The notes under the pieces: generated by a model
Told to the model about the DNA's origin: nothing
The model's input: the letters and a program-made list of their open reading frames with translations, nothing else
The model's database searches: none
Assembly (NCBI GenBank): GCA_942493335.1
Contig: OW818693.1
Location: 1,178,001 to 1,242,000 of the forward strand
Length of the DNA: 64,000 nucleotides
Source of the DNA: JAEWSN01 sp942493335
Lineage (GTDB): Bacteria > Bacillota > Clostridia > DSM-8532
Direction of reading: 5' to 3'
Part shown: positions 50,877 through 59,793 of the stretch, piece after piece
How positions within the stretch are numbered: the stretch's first letter is position 1
Layout: every line of letters starts with the position of its first letter
Program-made: the position numbers and the translations under genes

Positions 50877-51556
50877 GCGGACGCCACCTCCAGCCGGGAC
50901 AGGCGTCCGTCCTCGATGGTAACGACCCGGTCCGCCTGGGCGGCGATTTCCGGGTCATGGGTGATGATCATGAGGGTCTGCTTGTACTTGCGGACCGAAA
51001 GACGAAGCAGATCCATGATTTCACGACTGTTGCGGCGATCCAGGTTTCCGGTCGGCTCATCCGCCAGGAGAATGGACGGTTTGTTCGCAAGCGCGCGGCC
51101 GATGGACACGCGTTGCTGTTGTCCGCCCGAAAGCTGGCTGGGCAGATGGTTACGGCGTTCCTTCAAACCGAGCAGGCCGATCATGTCCTCGAAATAAGCC
51201 TTGTCGACCGGCTGATGGTCGAGAAGAAGCGGCATCAGCATGTTCTCCTCCGCCGTCAGGACGGGAATGAGATTGTAGAACTGAAAGACAAAGCCAATGC
51301 GTCGACGGCGGAAAACGGCCAGATCCCGTTCTTTCATGGCATATACATCCTCGCCAGCCACCAGCACCTTGCCGGAAGTCGGCCGATCCACACCTCCAAG
51401 CAGGTGCAGCAGGGTGCTTTTCCCTGATCCGCTCGGACCGATGACGGCCACAAATTCACCTGCCTCCACGGAGAGGTTCACACCGGCCAGGGCATCGACC
51501 CGGGCATCCCCCGTTCCGTAGAATTTGCACAAATCCACTGTCTTGACGATTTCCAT
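50873..51556 (-). CDS. ABC transporter ATP-binding protein, MacB/LolD type
   Basis: The 227 residues form a full ATPase: Walker A IGPSGSGKSTLLHLLGG at about 38-54, Q-loop FVFQFYNLIP, signature LSGGQQQR, Walker B SILLADEPTGNLD and the switch His in IITHD. It powers the FtsX-type permease encoded directly downstream with an ATGA overlap. ATG at 51556 has GGAGG 5-6 nt upstream; an upstream in-frame start at 51625 is less likely. It lies 125 bp after the histidine kinase. Confidence 0.94.
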   Translation of the reverse strand: MEIVKTVDLCKFYGTGDARVDALAGVNLSVEAGEFVAVIGPSGSGKSTLLHLLGGVDRPTSGKVLVAGEDVYAMKERDLAVFRRRRIGFVFQFYNLIPVLTAEENMLMPLLLDHQPVDKAYFEDMIGLLGLKERRNHLPSQLSGGQQQRVSIGRALANKPSILLADEPTGNLDRRNSREIMDLLRLSVRKYKQTLMIITHDPEIAAQADRVVTIEDGRLSRLEVASA

Positions 51557-51681
51557 GCGCTCCTCCATTCGGGAAGCCCGCCTGCCTTCACGCTTCGGAG
51601 AGCGGCCTCGGCTTCCTCTGTCCATATTCTACATACGGAGGCTTACGCCCGGATGAATGACAAGTGACGAGATTGTAAGAT

Positions 51682-52938
51682 TCAGGTTTGTCTCAGTTCT
51701 GAACCACCCTGTTTCGGCAGAACAGCCACGAGGGTGGCGCCGCCGCCAGGCGTGTCCTGCACGAAGAGATCCCCGTCGTGATGCCGGAAGACGAAATGCG
51801 CCAAAGGCAGGCCAATCCCCGTGCTCTCCGCCGCCACCCGGCTTCCTGCCCCGTGATACCGTTCGAAGAGTGACTTTTTCATGCCGGCTGGAAAACCTGC
51901 TCCATGATCGACTACCGAAATACGACAGACCAATGGCGTGTCCGTGACGGCAATCCCCACCTCCGTTCCCGGAGGCGCGTGCTCCACCGCGTTCTTGACA
52001 AGATTCGACACAGCTTCCACAAGCCATTCCGCATCCCCGACCACAACCGCGCCGGCGGGCGTTTCCGTGATCCGGATCTCCACGTTTCTTTCGGCGGCGA
52101 GGACCATCAGTGCGGAACCCGCATCCCCCACCACGGATTCCAGGGAAACCTGCTCCGATCGGAAGGATACAATGCCGGACTCGAGACGTGCCATTTTCAA
52201 CAGTTGGCGGATCAGCCAGTCCATCCGGCGGAGTGCCGTGTTGCCCCGTTCGAGAAACACTTTGCGCTGCGGCCATGCCATATCCGGCTCCGCTTCCATC
52301 AGCTCGTGGTACATCATCAGCGAGGAGAGCGGTGTCTTCATTTGATGCGAGATGTCGGTCAGTGTGTCCTTCAGCACGATTTTGTCCCGTTTCAGTCCGG
52401 CCACCTGTTCCCCGAGCCGTTCCGACATCTGGTTGAAGTGATGTCCGAGCCGATCGAATCCCTCTTCTCCCCCATCGGAAACGCGCACGGAGTAATCTCC
52501 TTCCACCACCCGTTCCGCAGCAAGGGCTAGACGATCGACCCGCCTGCGATTTTTCCGCCAGGAAAAGACGAGGACGAGACAGAAAGGCAAGGCGATCAAC
52601 CAGGCCAGGATGATGGCTTGCCAATGAAATCGCTGAAGGTCGGAAGAAAGAAGGGGCTGTTCGGACGGACGCATGCCTTCGCGCAAACCGTAGGCTGCAA
52701 GCGGTTTGCGGCCGGCCTCCACATCGGTGGACAGATCCGGTGCGGACAGAATGGCGGCAATCTCCTCCCTGCGTTCAGGAAAGCTTTCCGACATACGACC
52801 GGCCAAAGCCTGCTCTTTGCGGGTGAGGCTGTCCGAAAGGGCCTGTTCCATCAGGGCGAACCCCGCAAGCGCCAGTAGTGTGGCACAAGCCATCAATCCG
52901 CACAACCAGATCGTCAGATTGCGCAACTCCCTATCCAC
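51682..52938 (-). CDS. Sensor histidine kinase
   Basis: The 418-residue kinase has two membrane segments (about 9-29 and 108-128) enclosing an outside domain of about 80 residues, then a HAMP domain, a HisKA domain with the phospho-His in LTDISHQMKTPLSS (about 200) and a HATPase domain (NLVKNAVEHAPPG as N box; DHGAGF and STGIGLPLAH as G boxes). The GTG at 52938 with GGGAGG upstream overlaps the response regulator stop by 8 bp. It should signal to the adjacent OmpR-type regulator. The stimulus is unknown; the ABC transporter beyond is the probable output. Confidence 0.92.
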   Translation of the reverse strand: MDRELRNLTIWLCGLMACATLLALAGFALMEQALSDSLTRKEQALAGRMSESFPERREEIAAILSAPDLSTDVEAGRKPLAAYGLREGMRPSEQPLLSSDLQRFHWQAIILAWLIALPFCLVLVFSWRKNRRRVDRLALAAERVVEGDYSVRVSDGGEEGFDRLGHHFNQMSERLGEQVAGLKRDKIVLKDTLTDISHQMKTPLSSLMMYHELMEAEPDMAWPQRKVFLERGNTALRRMDWLIRQLLKMARLESGIVSFRSEQVSLESVVGDAGSALMVLAAERNVEIRITETPAGAVVVGDAEWLVEAVSNLVKNAVEHAPPGTEVGIAVTDTPLVCRISVVDHGAGFPAGMKKSLFERYHGAGSRVAAESTGIGLPLAHFVFRHHDGDLFVQDTPGGGATLVAVLPKQGGSELRQT

Positions 52939-53641
52939 GGGGCCTCCTCCCGACCTCAACATCCCATCGGTACCCGGTTCCGCGCACCGTGGCTATTTTC
53001 GGCGGGTGTCCGTTGTCGTTGATTTTTTCCCGGAGCCTCCGGATATACACGGAGAGCGCATTATCCTCCACAAAGCTCCCCGCTGAATCCCAAAGGCTTT
53101 CCAGCAGACCGTTCCGTGTCAATGCCTGCTTGGGGTGACGCATCAATTGCATCAGCAGACGGTATTCGACAGGGGTAAGATACAAGTCCACGCCATCCAT
53201 GCGCACCTTGGCCTCATGCATATCCAGCGAAAGACCACCTGACACCAGCAACCCGTCCTCCCCGTCCGTATGGCCGTTCTTCTGCTCCCTGCGGCGCAGG
53301 ACCGCACGGACACGGGAAACAAGCTCCCGAAGACGGAAAGGCTTCGTCATGTAGTCGTCCCCGCCCATGTCCAACCCCATGACCACCTGCACTTCCTCAT
53401 CGCAGGCCGTCAGAAAGATCACCGGCAGGTCCGAACTCTTTCGGATTTCCCTGCAGAAGGCGAACCCATCGCCATCGGGAAGACCCACATCCAGCAGGAT
53501 CAGGTCGACCCCTTCGGCAAAAAGACGCCGGGCGTCGGAAAGACGGGCGGCATGGCGTACATCGAAATGCTCCTGTCGCAACGCATAGGATAGGCCGACT
53601 GCAAGATTTTCATCATCTTCCACCAAAAGAATGCGGTTCAT
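52931..53641 (-). CDS. OmpR-family response regulator
   Basis: A 236-residue regulator with a receiver domain (acidic LVEDDEN at 6-12, phospho-Asp in LILLDVGLPDGDG near 51, Lys in MTKPFRLRELVSRV) and a winged-helix DNA-binding domain (LTPVEYRLLMQLMRHP, then YIRRLREKI and VRGTGYRW). The ATG at 53641 has GGGAGG upstream and lies 12 bp after the DUF554 stop. Gene order is DUF554, regulator, kinase, ABC ATPase, permease, all leftward. Confidence 0.94.
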   Translation of the reverse strand: MNRILLVEDDENLAVGLSYALRQEHFDVRHAARLSDARRLFAEGVDLILLDVGLPDGDGFAFCREIRKSSDLPVIFLTACDEEVQVVMGLDMGGDDYMTKPFRLRELVSRVRAVLRRREQKNGHTDGEDGLLVSGGLSLDMHEAKVRMDGVDLYLTPVEYRLLMQLMRHPKQALTRNGLLESLWDSAGSFVEDNALSVYIRRLREKINDNGHPPKIATVRGTGYRWDVEVGRRPRG

Positions 53642-53653
53642 TCCGCCTCCCTA

Positions 53654-54388
53654 TCAGACCAGACCGAATAAACGGCAGCCAAGATCATAAATCCAGGGCA
53701 GGAAGATGGCGGGTAGCATGTTCCCCACCTTGATGCGCCTGATCTCCAGAATGTTGAAGCCGATTCCCATGATCAGCACGCTGCCCACCAGGGACATCTG
53801 CGAGATGACCTCATCCGAAAGCCAGGGTTTCAGCACACCGGCCAGCAGGGTGATCGCTCCCTGGTAGAGAAGTACGGGAACAAAGGAAAAAGTGACGCCC
53901 ATGCCAAGGGTTGCGGCGAACACGATGGCACTGACCCCATCCAGGATGGACTTTGCAAAAAGGATCTGCGTGTTCCCGGACATGCCGTCTTCCAGGGAAC
54001 CGACGATGGCCATCGCTCCGACGCAATAGACGAGACTGGCGGTTACAAAGCCCTCTGCGAAAGTGTTTTCACCCTTGGCAAACTTTTTCTGGAACCACTC
54101 TCCCAGCTGATCCAACCGTTTCTCAATATCCAGAGCTTCCCCAAGCAGGCCGCCGACGACCATGCATAGAATCATGCCGGTCAGGTAGATCCGGTCCATC
54201 CTCGGGGTTCCGACATACCGAAGAATTCCCTGCAGCGTGCCGGAAAGACCGATAATCAGGACGGACAGGCCAATCCCCTGCATGATGGTTGTCTTGAACC
54301 GCTCCGGAATCCCCCGTTTCGCCAGCCAGCCGATGGTGCCTCCCGCAAGAATGGCCCCCGCATTGACCAGTGTTCCAAGTCCAATCAT
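53654..54388 (-). CDS. DUF554 family membrane protein
   Basis: The 244 residues contain about seven hydrophobic segments and fit the DUF554 family (start MIGLGTLVNAGAILAGG; GMILCMVVGGLLGEALDIE at about 71-89; GVSAIVFAATLGMGVTFS at about 150). The function of DUF554 proteins is unknown. The ATG at 54388 has only a weak GGCGGG upstream. It lies 12 bp before the response regulator gene and may be cotranscribed with it. A 25-bp repeat array precedes it. Confidence 0.88.
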   Translation of the reverse strand: MIGLGTLVNAGAILAGGTIGWLAKRGIPERFKTTIMQGIGLSVLIIGLSGTLQGILRYVGTPRMDRIYLTGMILCMVVGGLLGEALDIEKRLDQLGEWFQKKFAKGENTFAEGFVTASLVYCVGAMAIVGSLEDGMSGNTQILFAKSILDGVSAIVFAATLGMGVTFSFVPVLLYQGAITLLAGVLKPWLSDEVISQMSLVGSVLIMGIGFNILEIRRIKVGNMLPAIFLPWIYDLGCRLFGLV

Positions 54389-54421
54389 GTTTTCCCGCCT
54401 TCCCGCATGCATTCGTCCATC

Positions 54422-54521
54422 CCGTTGCGTGGATGATTTTCACGTTCCGTTGCACGGACGATGATCACGTTCCGTAGCAAAGACGATTTTCATGTTCCGT
54501 TGCATGGATGATATTCCTGCT
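54422..54521. repeat. Four degenerate 25-bp tandem units upstream of DUF554
   Basis: Units start at 54422, 54447, 54472 and 54497, each beginning CCGT(T/A)GC and containing GA(T/C)GAT and a TTCC boundary. They lie 34-133 bp upstream of the DUF554 start. A minus-strand TATAAT box is at 54546-54541 just beyond them, so the array would sit in the transcribed leader. The rest of the gap to rlmA holds only its ribosome site and no clear promoter. Confidence 0.8.
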
Positions 54522-54738
54522 CCATTCCGAATTTGAAGAGATTATATCACCTCATGACGGAAAAGTGGAAAACAGATTGAGAAAGCGGGGATTCCTTCAT
54601 TTTACAGGTGCCATCCCGATTCCCCCGTGATACGATGGAACAGGCATGCAGGTCTTTCGTTCGTGTGTCAGCATTCACCCCACCCCATGCCCCGCCCCAT
54701 GCCCGACCCATCAATAAACCATCCCTCGGAGGTCCATC

Positions 54739-55560
54739 ATGAACACCGCACCATTGGCCTGTCCCGTATGCGGGCTTTCCATCCGGCAGGAAGGAACTTC
54801 CCTTCAATGCCGCACAGGACATGCGTTTGATCTATCAGCTAAAGGTTATGCGAATTTGCTTACGGATAAACACCGCAATAGTCAGGCTCCCGGGGACAGC
54901 AAGGAGATGGTTGCCGCCCGGCGACGTTTTCTGGACAGTGGCGCATACGGCATCCTCAGACAGGGACTCGCGGACCGGGTACGACCGTTTGCCGGAGAGA
55001 TGCGTGTGCTGGTGGATGCCGGCTGCGGAGAAGGCGCGTGGACCCTGGGGGTCTGGGAAGCGGTGCGGGAGGCCGGCACCGCGGTCTACGGCATGGATAT
55101 CTCGAAGGATGCAATCCGGTATGCGGCGGGCCGAAACAAGGAAATCGCCTGGATTGTCGCATCCCTGTTCCACCTCCCTGTGAAGGATGGAAAGGCGGAT
55201 TGTCTCCTGAATGTCTTTGCACCTTCAAGTGATCCCGAATTTGCACGGGCGCTTCGGAAAAATGGAATGCTGGTTACAGCCATCCCGGGACGGTCCCATC
55301 TTTGGGGCCTCAAGAGCGTGCTGTATCAGGAGCCCTATGAGAATGACGAGTCCCTTCCGGAGCTTCCCTCCTTCGACCTGGTGGATGTGGTGCGTCTTGA
55401 AGGCCATCTGAAAGTGAAAAGCCAGGAGACCCTTCAGGATCTCCTGGCCATGACACCTTATTTCTGGCGTTCCCCCAAGGCGGGCATCGAGCGATTGAAC
55501 CGCCTGGATGCATTGGAAACGCCCATTGAGTTTCTGATCGCTCTCCATCGGAAAAAATGA
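54739..55560 (+). CDS. rlmA: 23S rRNA (guanine-N1)-methyltransferase, RlmA type
   Basis: A 273-residue enzyme with an N-terminal zinc finger (CPVCGLSI at 9-16 and LQCRTGHAFD at about 22-31) and a SAM-binding domain (VLVDAGCGEGAWT at about 90-102). This pair is specific to the RlmA group, which methylates G745 or G748 in domain II of 23S rRNA; the TlrB branch affects tylosin resistance. Target position cannot be told by eye. ATG at 54739 with GGAGG 6 nt upstream. It ends 8 bp from the convergent nadE. Confidence 0.9.
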   Translation: MNTAPLACPVCGLSIRQEGTSLQCRTGHAFDLSAKGYANLLTDKHRNSQAPGDSKEMVAARRRFLDSGAYGILRQGLADRVRPFAGEMRVLVDAGCGEGAWTLGVWEAVREAGTAVYGMDISKDAIRYAAGRNKEIAWIVASLFHLPVKDGKADCLLNVFAPSSDPEFARALRKNGMLVTAIPGRSHLWGLKSVLYQEPYENDESLPELPSFDLVDVVRLEGHLKVKSQETLQDLLAMTPYFWRSPKAGIERLNRLDALETPIEFLIALHRKK

Positions 55561-55568
55561 GGCGGGTT

Positions 55569-57506
55569 TTACAGACTGTCCAGTTCTTCCAGCCAAGCGC
55601 TGGCGGATGCATCACTCGGCATGCGCCAATCTCCGCGGGGTGACAGGCTGATGGTACCGACCTTCGGGCCGTCCGGCAGACAGGAACGCTTGAACTGCTG
55701 GGCAAAAAAGCGTTTCAGGAACATTTTCAGCCAGGATTTGATCACTTCGGGCTCATGCGTGCCCTCAAATGCCTTTTCAGCCAGCCCGAGCACCTTGGAA
55801 GGCTTCGCCCCATATCGGACCATGTGGTACAGGAAAAAGTCATGCAGCTCATACGGGCCTACGACATCCTCGGTTTTCTGGGCGATCTTCCCCGCCGGAT
55901 CAGGCGGCAGCAGTTCGGGGCTGATGGGCGTATCCAGAATGTCATGCAGGATGTGTCTGGAATCCTCCCCCGCCTCATGATCCGCATACCATCCGACAAG
56001 ATATTTCACCAACGTTTTCGGGACGCCCGTATTCACGGCGTACATCGACATATGGTCCCCGTTGTAGGTGCACCAGCCCAGGGCCAGTTCCGAAAGGTCT
56101 CCCGTCCCGACAAGCAGCGCACCCGTCTTGTTCGCCAGATCCATCAGGATCTGCGTACGTTCCCTTGCCTGTACGTTTTCATAGGTGATGTCATGAATCT
56201 CCCTGTCATGTCCGATATCGCGGAAATGAAGCAGGGACGCCTCTGAGATGGGAATCTCACGGATTTCGGCGCCCAGGCTTTTCATGAGGGCGAGGGCATT
56301 CCCATAGGTGCGGTCCGTCGTGCCGAATCCCGGCATGGTGATGCCGAGAACCTGGCTTCGGGGCAATCCCAGACGATCCATGGTACGCGCGGCAACGATC
56401 AAGGCAAGCGTCGAGTCGAGTCCGCCCGAAACCCCGACGATCAATCGCTTCAAACCGGTATGGGAAAGGCGTTTCGCGAGGCCTGCCGTTTGAATGGAAA
56501 CAATCTCCTGGCAACGTTCCTCCCGGACCGCCGGATTTTCCGGAACAAAAGGGTGCCGCTCAACCGGACGATTCAATCCTTTGCAGACATCGACAACCGG
56601 TTCCAGGGTGATGCGCCGCCATCCGGCAGGGGTGTCATCCACGGAAAGCCGCTGATGAAAGGAACTTGCATTTTCCCGATCATGCACCATGCGCTCCGTA
56701 TCGACATCCGCCATCAGCAGCGAGCCTTTCGTTTCGAACCGATCGGATTCCGCCAAGATGCGACCCCCTTCCGCCAGGAGCATGTGCCCCCCGAAAACAA
56801 GATCTGTCGTAGACTCGCATGGATTGGCCGAAGCATACGCATAGACGCAAAGGCAACGGGCGGAATGCGTGGAGACGAGGCTCCTGCGGTAATCCGCCTT
56901 GCCAATCAGCTCGTTTGAAGCGGAAGGATTGAGCACCAGCGTGGCACCGGCCCGGGCGGCCAGGCTGCTGGGCGGTATCGGCACCCACAGATCCTCACAG
57001 ATTTCCAATCCGAGAACAAGGGAAGGCGAACCCTTCACAGGAAACAGCAGATCCGTTCCGATGGGAACCTCCTGACCTGCATACAGGACGGTCTTCACCT
57101 TGCATTCCATCGCCGGTGCGAACCAGCGTTGCTCATAATATTCATTGTTTCCGGGAATATGGGTTTTGGGGACGATTCCCAGGATCTTTCCACGCTGGAG
57201 CAGGAGGGCACAGTTGAAAAGCCGACCGTCCACCGGAACAGGAGCGCCGATGACCAGGATGCCATCCCATTCGCAGGTCAGCGTCAACAGGCGCTGAACT
57301 GCCCTCTCGGAGGCTTCCAACAGTGCGGTCTGCCGGAACAGATCCGCACAGGTGTATCCCGTCACGCATAATTCTGGAAACAGCAGAACCTGCGCGCCTT
57401 CTGCACGCGCCTCGGTCACAAGCGCCATCATCTGTTCCATATTGTATCGGCAATCGGCCACCTTCATGGCCGGGGACGCCATGGCGACCCTGGTGAATCC
57501 GAACAT
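55569..57506 (-). CDS. nadE: Glutamine-dependent NAD+ synthetase
   Basis: The last step of NAD synthesis: amidation of nicotinic acid adenine dinucleotide with ammonia from glutamine. The 645 residues contain an N-terminal nitrilase-type glutaminase with the triad Glu45 (LFPELCVTGY), Lys114 (VPKTHIPGNNEYYE) and Cys170 (LGLEICEDLW), and a C-terminal synthetase with the P-loop VGVSGGLDSTLAL. Both active sites are intact. The ATG at 57506 has GGAGG 7 nt upstream; the frame is open to 57638 without a better site. It lies downstream of tRNA-Gly. Confidence 0.95.
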   Translation of the reverse strand: MFGFTRVAMASPAMKVADCRYNMEQMMALVTEARAEGAQVLLFPELCVTGYTCADLFRQTALLEASERAVQRLLTLTCEWDGILVIGAPVPVDGRLFNCALLLQRGKILGIVPKTHIPGNNEYYEQRWFAPAMECKVKTVLYAGQEVPIGTDLLFPVKGSPSLVLGLEICEDLWVPIPPSSLAARAGATLVLNPSASNELIGKADYRRSLVSTHSARCLCVYAYASANPCESTTDLVFGGHMLLAEGGRILAESDRFETKGSLLMADVDTERMVHDRENASSFHQRLSVDDTPAGWRRITLEPVVDVCKGLNRPVERHPFVPENPAVREERCQEIVSIQTAGLAKRLSHTGLKRLIVGVSGGLDSTLALIVAARTMDRLGLPRSQVLGITMPGFGTTDRTYGNALALMKSLGAEIREIPISEASLLHFRDIGHDREIHDITYENVQARERTQILMDLANKTGALLVGTGDLSELALGWCTYNGDHMSMYAVNTGVPKTLVKYLVGWYADHEAGEDSRHILHDILDTPISPELLPPDPAGKIAQKTEDVVGPYELHDFFLYHMVRYGAKPSKVLGLAEKAFEGTHEPEVIKSWLKMFLKRFFAQQFKRSCLPDGPKVGTISLSPRGDWRMPSDASASAWLEELDSL

Positions 57507-57711
57507 GTCCCATCCTCCGTCTGGTGATGCTTTTCCTTGCGGTTTTCCTCGTGGTATTCCCTTACGGACTTCCCTCGCGGCTTTCCGCCCAGGCGCCCGT
57601 ATCCATGATATCACACGCGGCTTCCTTCGTGATGGCATTTTCCAACACCCGGAGATTCTCGCGGGCTCGGAGAAGTGGACTCAAATAATGGTGCCGAGAG
57701 AATGCAGGCGC

Positions 57712-57742
57712 AAAAAAGCCTTCTCTTTCGAGAAGGCTTTTT
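57712..57742. terminator. Terminator after tRNA-Gly
   Basis: GCCTTCTC-TTTC-GAGAAGGC with As on one side and Ts on the other, active in either direction; it directly abuts the tRNA 3' end. The interval 57507-57711 before nadE shows nothing else. Confidence 0.88.
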
Positions 57743-57743
57743 C

Positions 57744-57817
57744 TGGAGCGGGTGATGGGAATCGAACCCACGCGACCAGCTTGGAAGGCTGGAGTTCTAC
57801 CATTGAACTACACCCGC
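57744..57817 (-). tRNA. tRNA-Gly (anticodon TCC)
   Basis: A 74-nt cloverleaf with acceptor GCGGGTG/CACCCGC, anticodon stem CCAGC/GCTGG around CTTCCAA, T-loop TTCGATT, discriminator T and encoded CCA. Confidence 0.97.
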
Positions 57818-57850
57818 GCTCGGATGCGGCGTTTGTGGACCGCACGGTTT

Positions 57851-57879
57851 ATTATACGCATCCGAACCGCACTTGTCAA
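57851..57879 (-). promoter_or_regulatory. tRNA-Gly promoter
   Basis: TTGACA (57879-57874), 17 bp and TATAAT (57856-57851) on the minus strand, a consensus promoter 34 bp before the tRNA. Confidence 0.88.
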
Positions 57880-57939
57880 TCCCAGATTCGGCCAAGCAAA
57901 AGGCTTTCCGATGAAATCCCCGCAACGTTGGCGTTGCAG

Positions 57940-58302
57940 TCATCTCACGATTTCAATCCAATACCCGTCCGGATCTTCGATGAAGTAGATGCCCATCGCC
58001 ACATTCTCGAAGCAGATGACTCCCTGCGCCCTGTGAAAGGTGCGAGCCTCCTCCATGTCCGGCACACGGACAGCCAAGTGGATTTCATTGTCCCCGAGGT
58101 TGTAGGGTTCCTTCCAGTCACGCAGCCAGGTCAGCTCAAGCTGGAACCCTGTCGCGCCATCTCCCATGAAAACAAGCTCAAAGCTTCCGTCCGCAGATTT
58201 TTTGCGGTTTTGTACCGTCAGGCCGAGATTGGTTTCATAAAAGGCGATGCTCTTTTCCAGATCAAGGACATTGAAATTCTGATGAACGAATTGACACTTC
58301 AT
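57940..58302 (-). CDS. VOC-superfamily protein, glyoxalase I-like
   Basis: A 120-residue VOC protein made of two beta-alpha-beta-beta-beta units. Possible metal ligands are in the usual places: His in FVHQNFNV near residue 7, Glu in LELTWLR, His in EIHLAVRVPD and Glu in YWIEIVR at the end, so it could be an active lactoylglutathione lyase. DLEKSIAFYETNLGL at about 14-28 is typical. Other VOC functions remain possible. The ATG at 58302 has GGAGG 5 nt upstream. It stands between the SAM methyltransferase and tRNA-Gly. Confidence 0.87.
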   Translation of the reverse strand: MKCQFVHQNFNVLDLEKSIAFYETNLGLTVQNRKKSADGSFELVFMGDGATGFQLELTWLRDWKEPYNLGDNEIHLAVRVPDMEEARTFHRAQGVICFENVAMGIYFIEDPDGYWIEIVR

Positions 58303-58395
58303 GAATGCCTCCATCTTTTTTTGTACGGGCCGGTTTCCGAACCGGGCCACATTGGTTCATTTTTCGTACCTATTATACATCCGTCTCCAGATCCG

Positions 58396-58513
58396 GGCAA
58401 TCAGTCGAGCCACGCTTTGGCAGCCAACCAGGCTGCGCTCTGGAAATCAGGCGAACCCATACTCAGGCAATCAATCAAAACCGCGCTCGGGCAATCAGTC
58501 AAACCCGAGCATT
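58396..58513. repeat. Five degenerate 23-24-bp tandem units
   Basis: Units start at 58396, 58419, 58442, 58466 and 58490 with GGCAATCA(G/A)TC-like beginnings. The last unit contains the stop codon (58495-58497) and the end of the SAM methyltransferase gene, so the array probably arose from that gene end. Confidence 0.72.
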
Positions 58514-59754
58514 TCGTCCGCAAGGGTGAGTTCTGCGTTGAATTGAGCGGCGAGTGCCCGATAAGCAGCCAGTTTCTCCGGATTGGGATCACCCTTCAGT
58601 TCCGCCCGGATCATGAGATTCTTGGGGGTTTCCAGCGGGGACACCCATTCCACGCAGGATACTTCGTACCCGGATGCTTCCAGCCGGAGGCAGCGGAGCG
58701 TATCCGTCAGAACGTCGGAAAGCCGCGCCTTCAACGGACCGTATCGCAGCACATCCGCCATCGGCCCCTGTGTCCGGATCCGGTTCACAAGCTCATGCTG
58801 GCAGCAGGGAACCGAGACGATGGCCCTGGCCCGGTTGCGCATGCCGAACGCCAGCGCATAGTCCGTGGCCACATCGCAGGCATGCAGGCTGATCACCAGG
58901 TCAGGTGCACGGTTCACAGGTCCGCCATCCTCCACCAGAAGTTCACGCAAATTCCCGCAGTGGAAGTCCATGTTGCGGTAACCAAGCCGACTTGCCGTCT
59001 CACGAGAGGATTTGATGACGCCTTCGTTGATGTCGAGTCCAAGGAAGCGGGCATGACGCTTCATGCCCGCAATCAGGTAATGGTTCAGGACAAAGGACAG
59101 ATAGGACTTTCCGCAGGCGCAATCCACGATGAACAGTTCACGGCGTTCTCGGCCCAACGATTCCAGCAACGGTACGAGCAACTCCACGAAATGATCGATC
59201 TGGTTGTATTTGCGAATCCGGTCATTCCGGATCTTCCCATTTTCCGCCATGATGCCGATCTCCCGCAGCAGACGGTCCGCCTGCCCCGGTTTGACAAGGT
59301 AATCCCGATTCGCAAGCAACCCGCCGGTGCTTTGAAAATCATGGGTTCCGCCCGCTTTGGCTGCGGCTCCGCTACCGGACGAAATGGATGCGGCATCAAT
59401 GGATCCGCTTCCGGAAGGGATGCCGGGCGCAGGAACGGTCCGGACCGTCGCTTTTCCGGCTCCGGCTTCCAACAGCAGCATTTCGCCTCTGGACAGATAC
59501 TCAAGCCGCATGGATTCCTGTCTTGCCGCCTCCTCGAGCACCGCCTCCGGGAACTGTTCCGGTGAAACGAGCCGATCCGAAGCGCCAACCCGCATGCGCA
59601 GGGATTCCCCTTCAGGCCGAAGAAAAAAGGAGGTGTTCCGTGTCCCTGCGGTAAAGATTCCCCGAATCTCGTCCAAATAGAGAAATTCTTCCGATAGCCT
59701 TGCTCCGAGTCCGGTCAGGAGCAGGGTGAGTTTTGCTGTTGTCTGTTTGTCCAT
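58495..59754 (-). CDS. SAM-dependent methyltransferase-like protein (Methyltransf_32 type)
   Basis: A 419-residue protein. The C-terminal part has a methyltransferase fold with FIVDCACGKSYLSFVLNHYL at about 209-228, LGLDINEG at about 238 and VISLHACDVATDYAL then SVPCCQHEL at about 315. This CGKS/HACD/PCCQ combination is found in a conserved family of unknown substrate, possibly RNA. The N-terminal 150 residues are family-specific, with a Gly/Ser-rich stretch at about 110-135. ATG at 59754 with AAGGAGG 6 nt upstream. It lies 39 bp after the pseudouridine synthase. Confidence 0.83.
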   Translation of the reverse strand: MDKQTTAKLTLLLTGLGARLSEEFLYLDEIRGIFTAGTRNTSFFLRPEGESLRMRVGASDRLVSPEQFPEAVLEEAARQESMRLEYLSRGEMLLLEAGAGKATVRTVPAPGIPSGSGSIDAASISSGSGAAAKAGGTHDFQSTGGLLANRDYLVKPGQADRLLREIGIMAENGKIRNDRIRKYNQIDHFVELLVPLLESLGRERRELFIVDCACGKSYLSFVLNHYLIAGMKRHARFLGLDINEGVIKSSRETASRLGYRNMDFHCGNLRELLVEDGGPVNRAPDLVISLHACDVATDYALAFGMRNRARAIVSVPCCQHELVNRIRTQGPMADVLRYGPLKARLSDVLTDTLRCLRLEASGYEVSCVEWVSPLETPKNLMIRAELKGDPNPEKLAAYRALAAQFNAELTLADEMLGFD

Positions 59755-59793
59755 GGGGACCTCCTTTTTATCCGCGCAGCGGAAACATCCATT

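Noticed and set aside
57352..59565. A 737-codon open frame on the plus strand
   Set aside because: It runs antisense through the start of nadE, tRNA-Gly, the VOC gene and most of the SAM methyltransferase. It has no ribosome site and no recognisable domain; high GC keeps antisense frames open.
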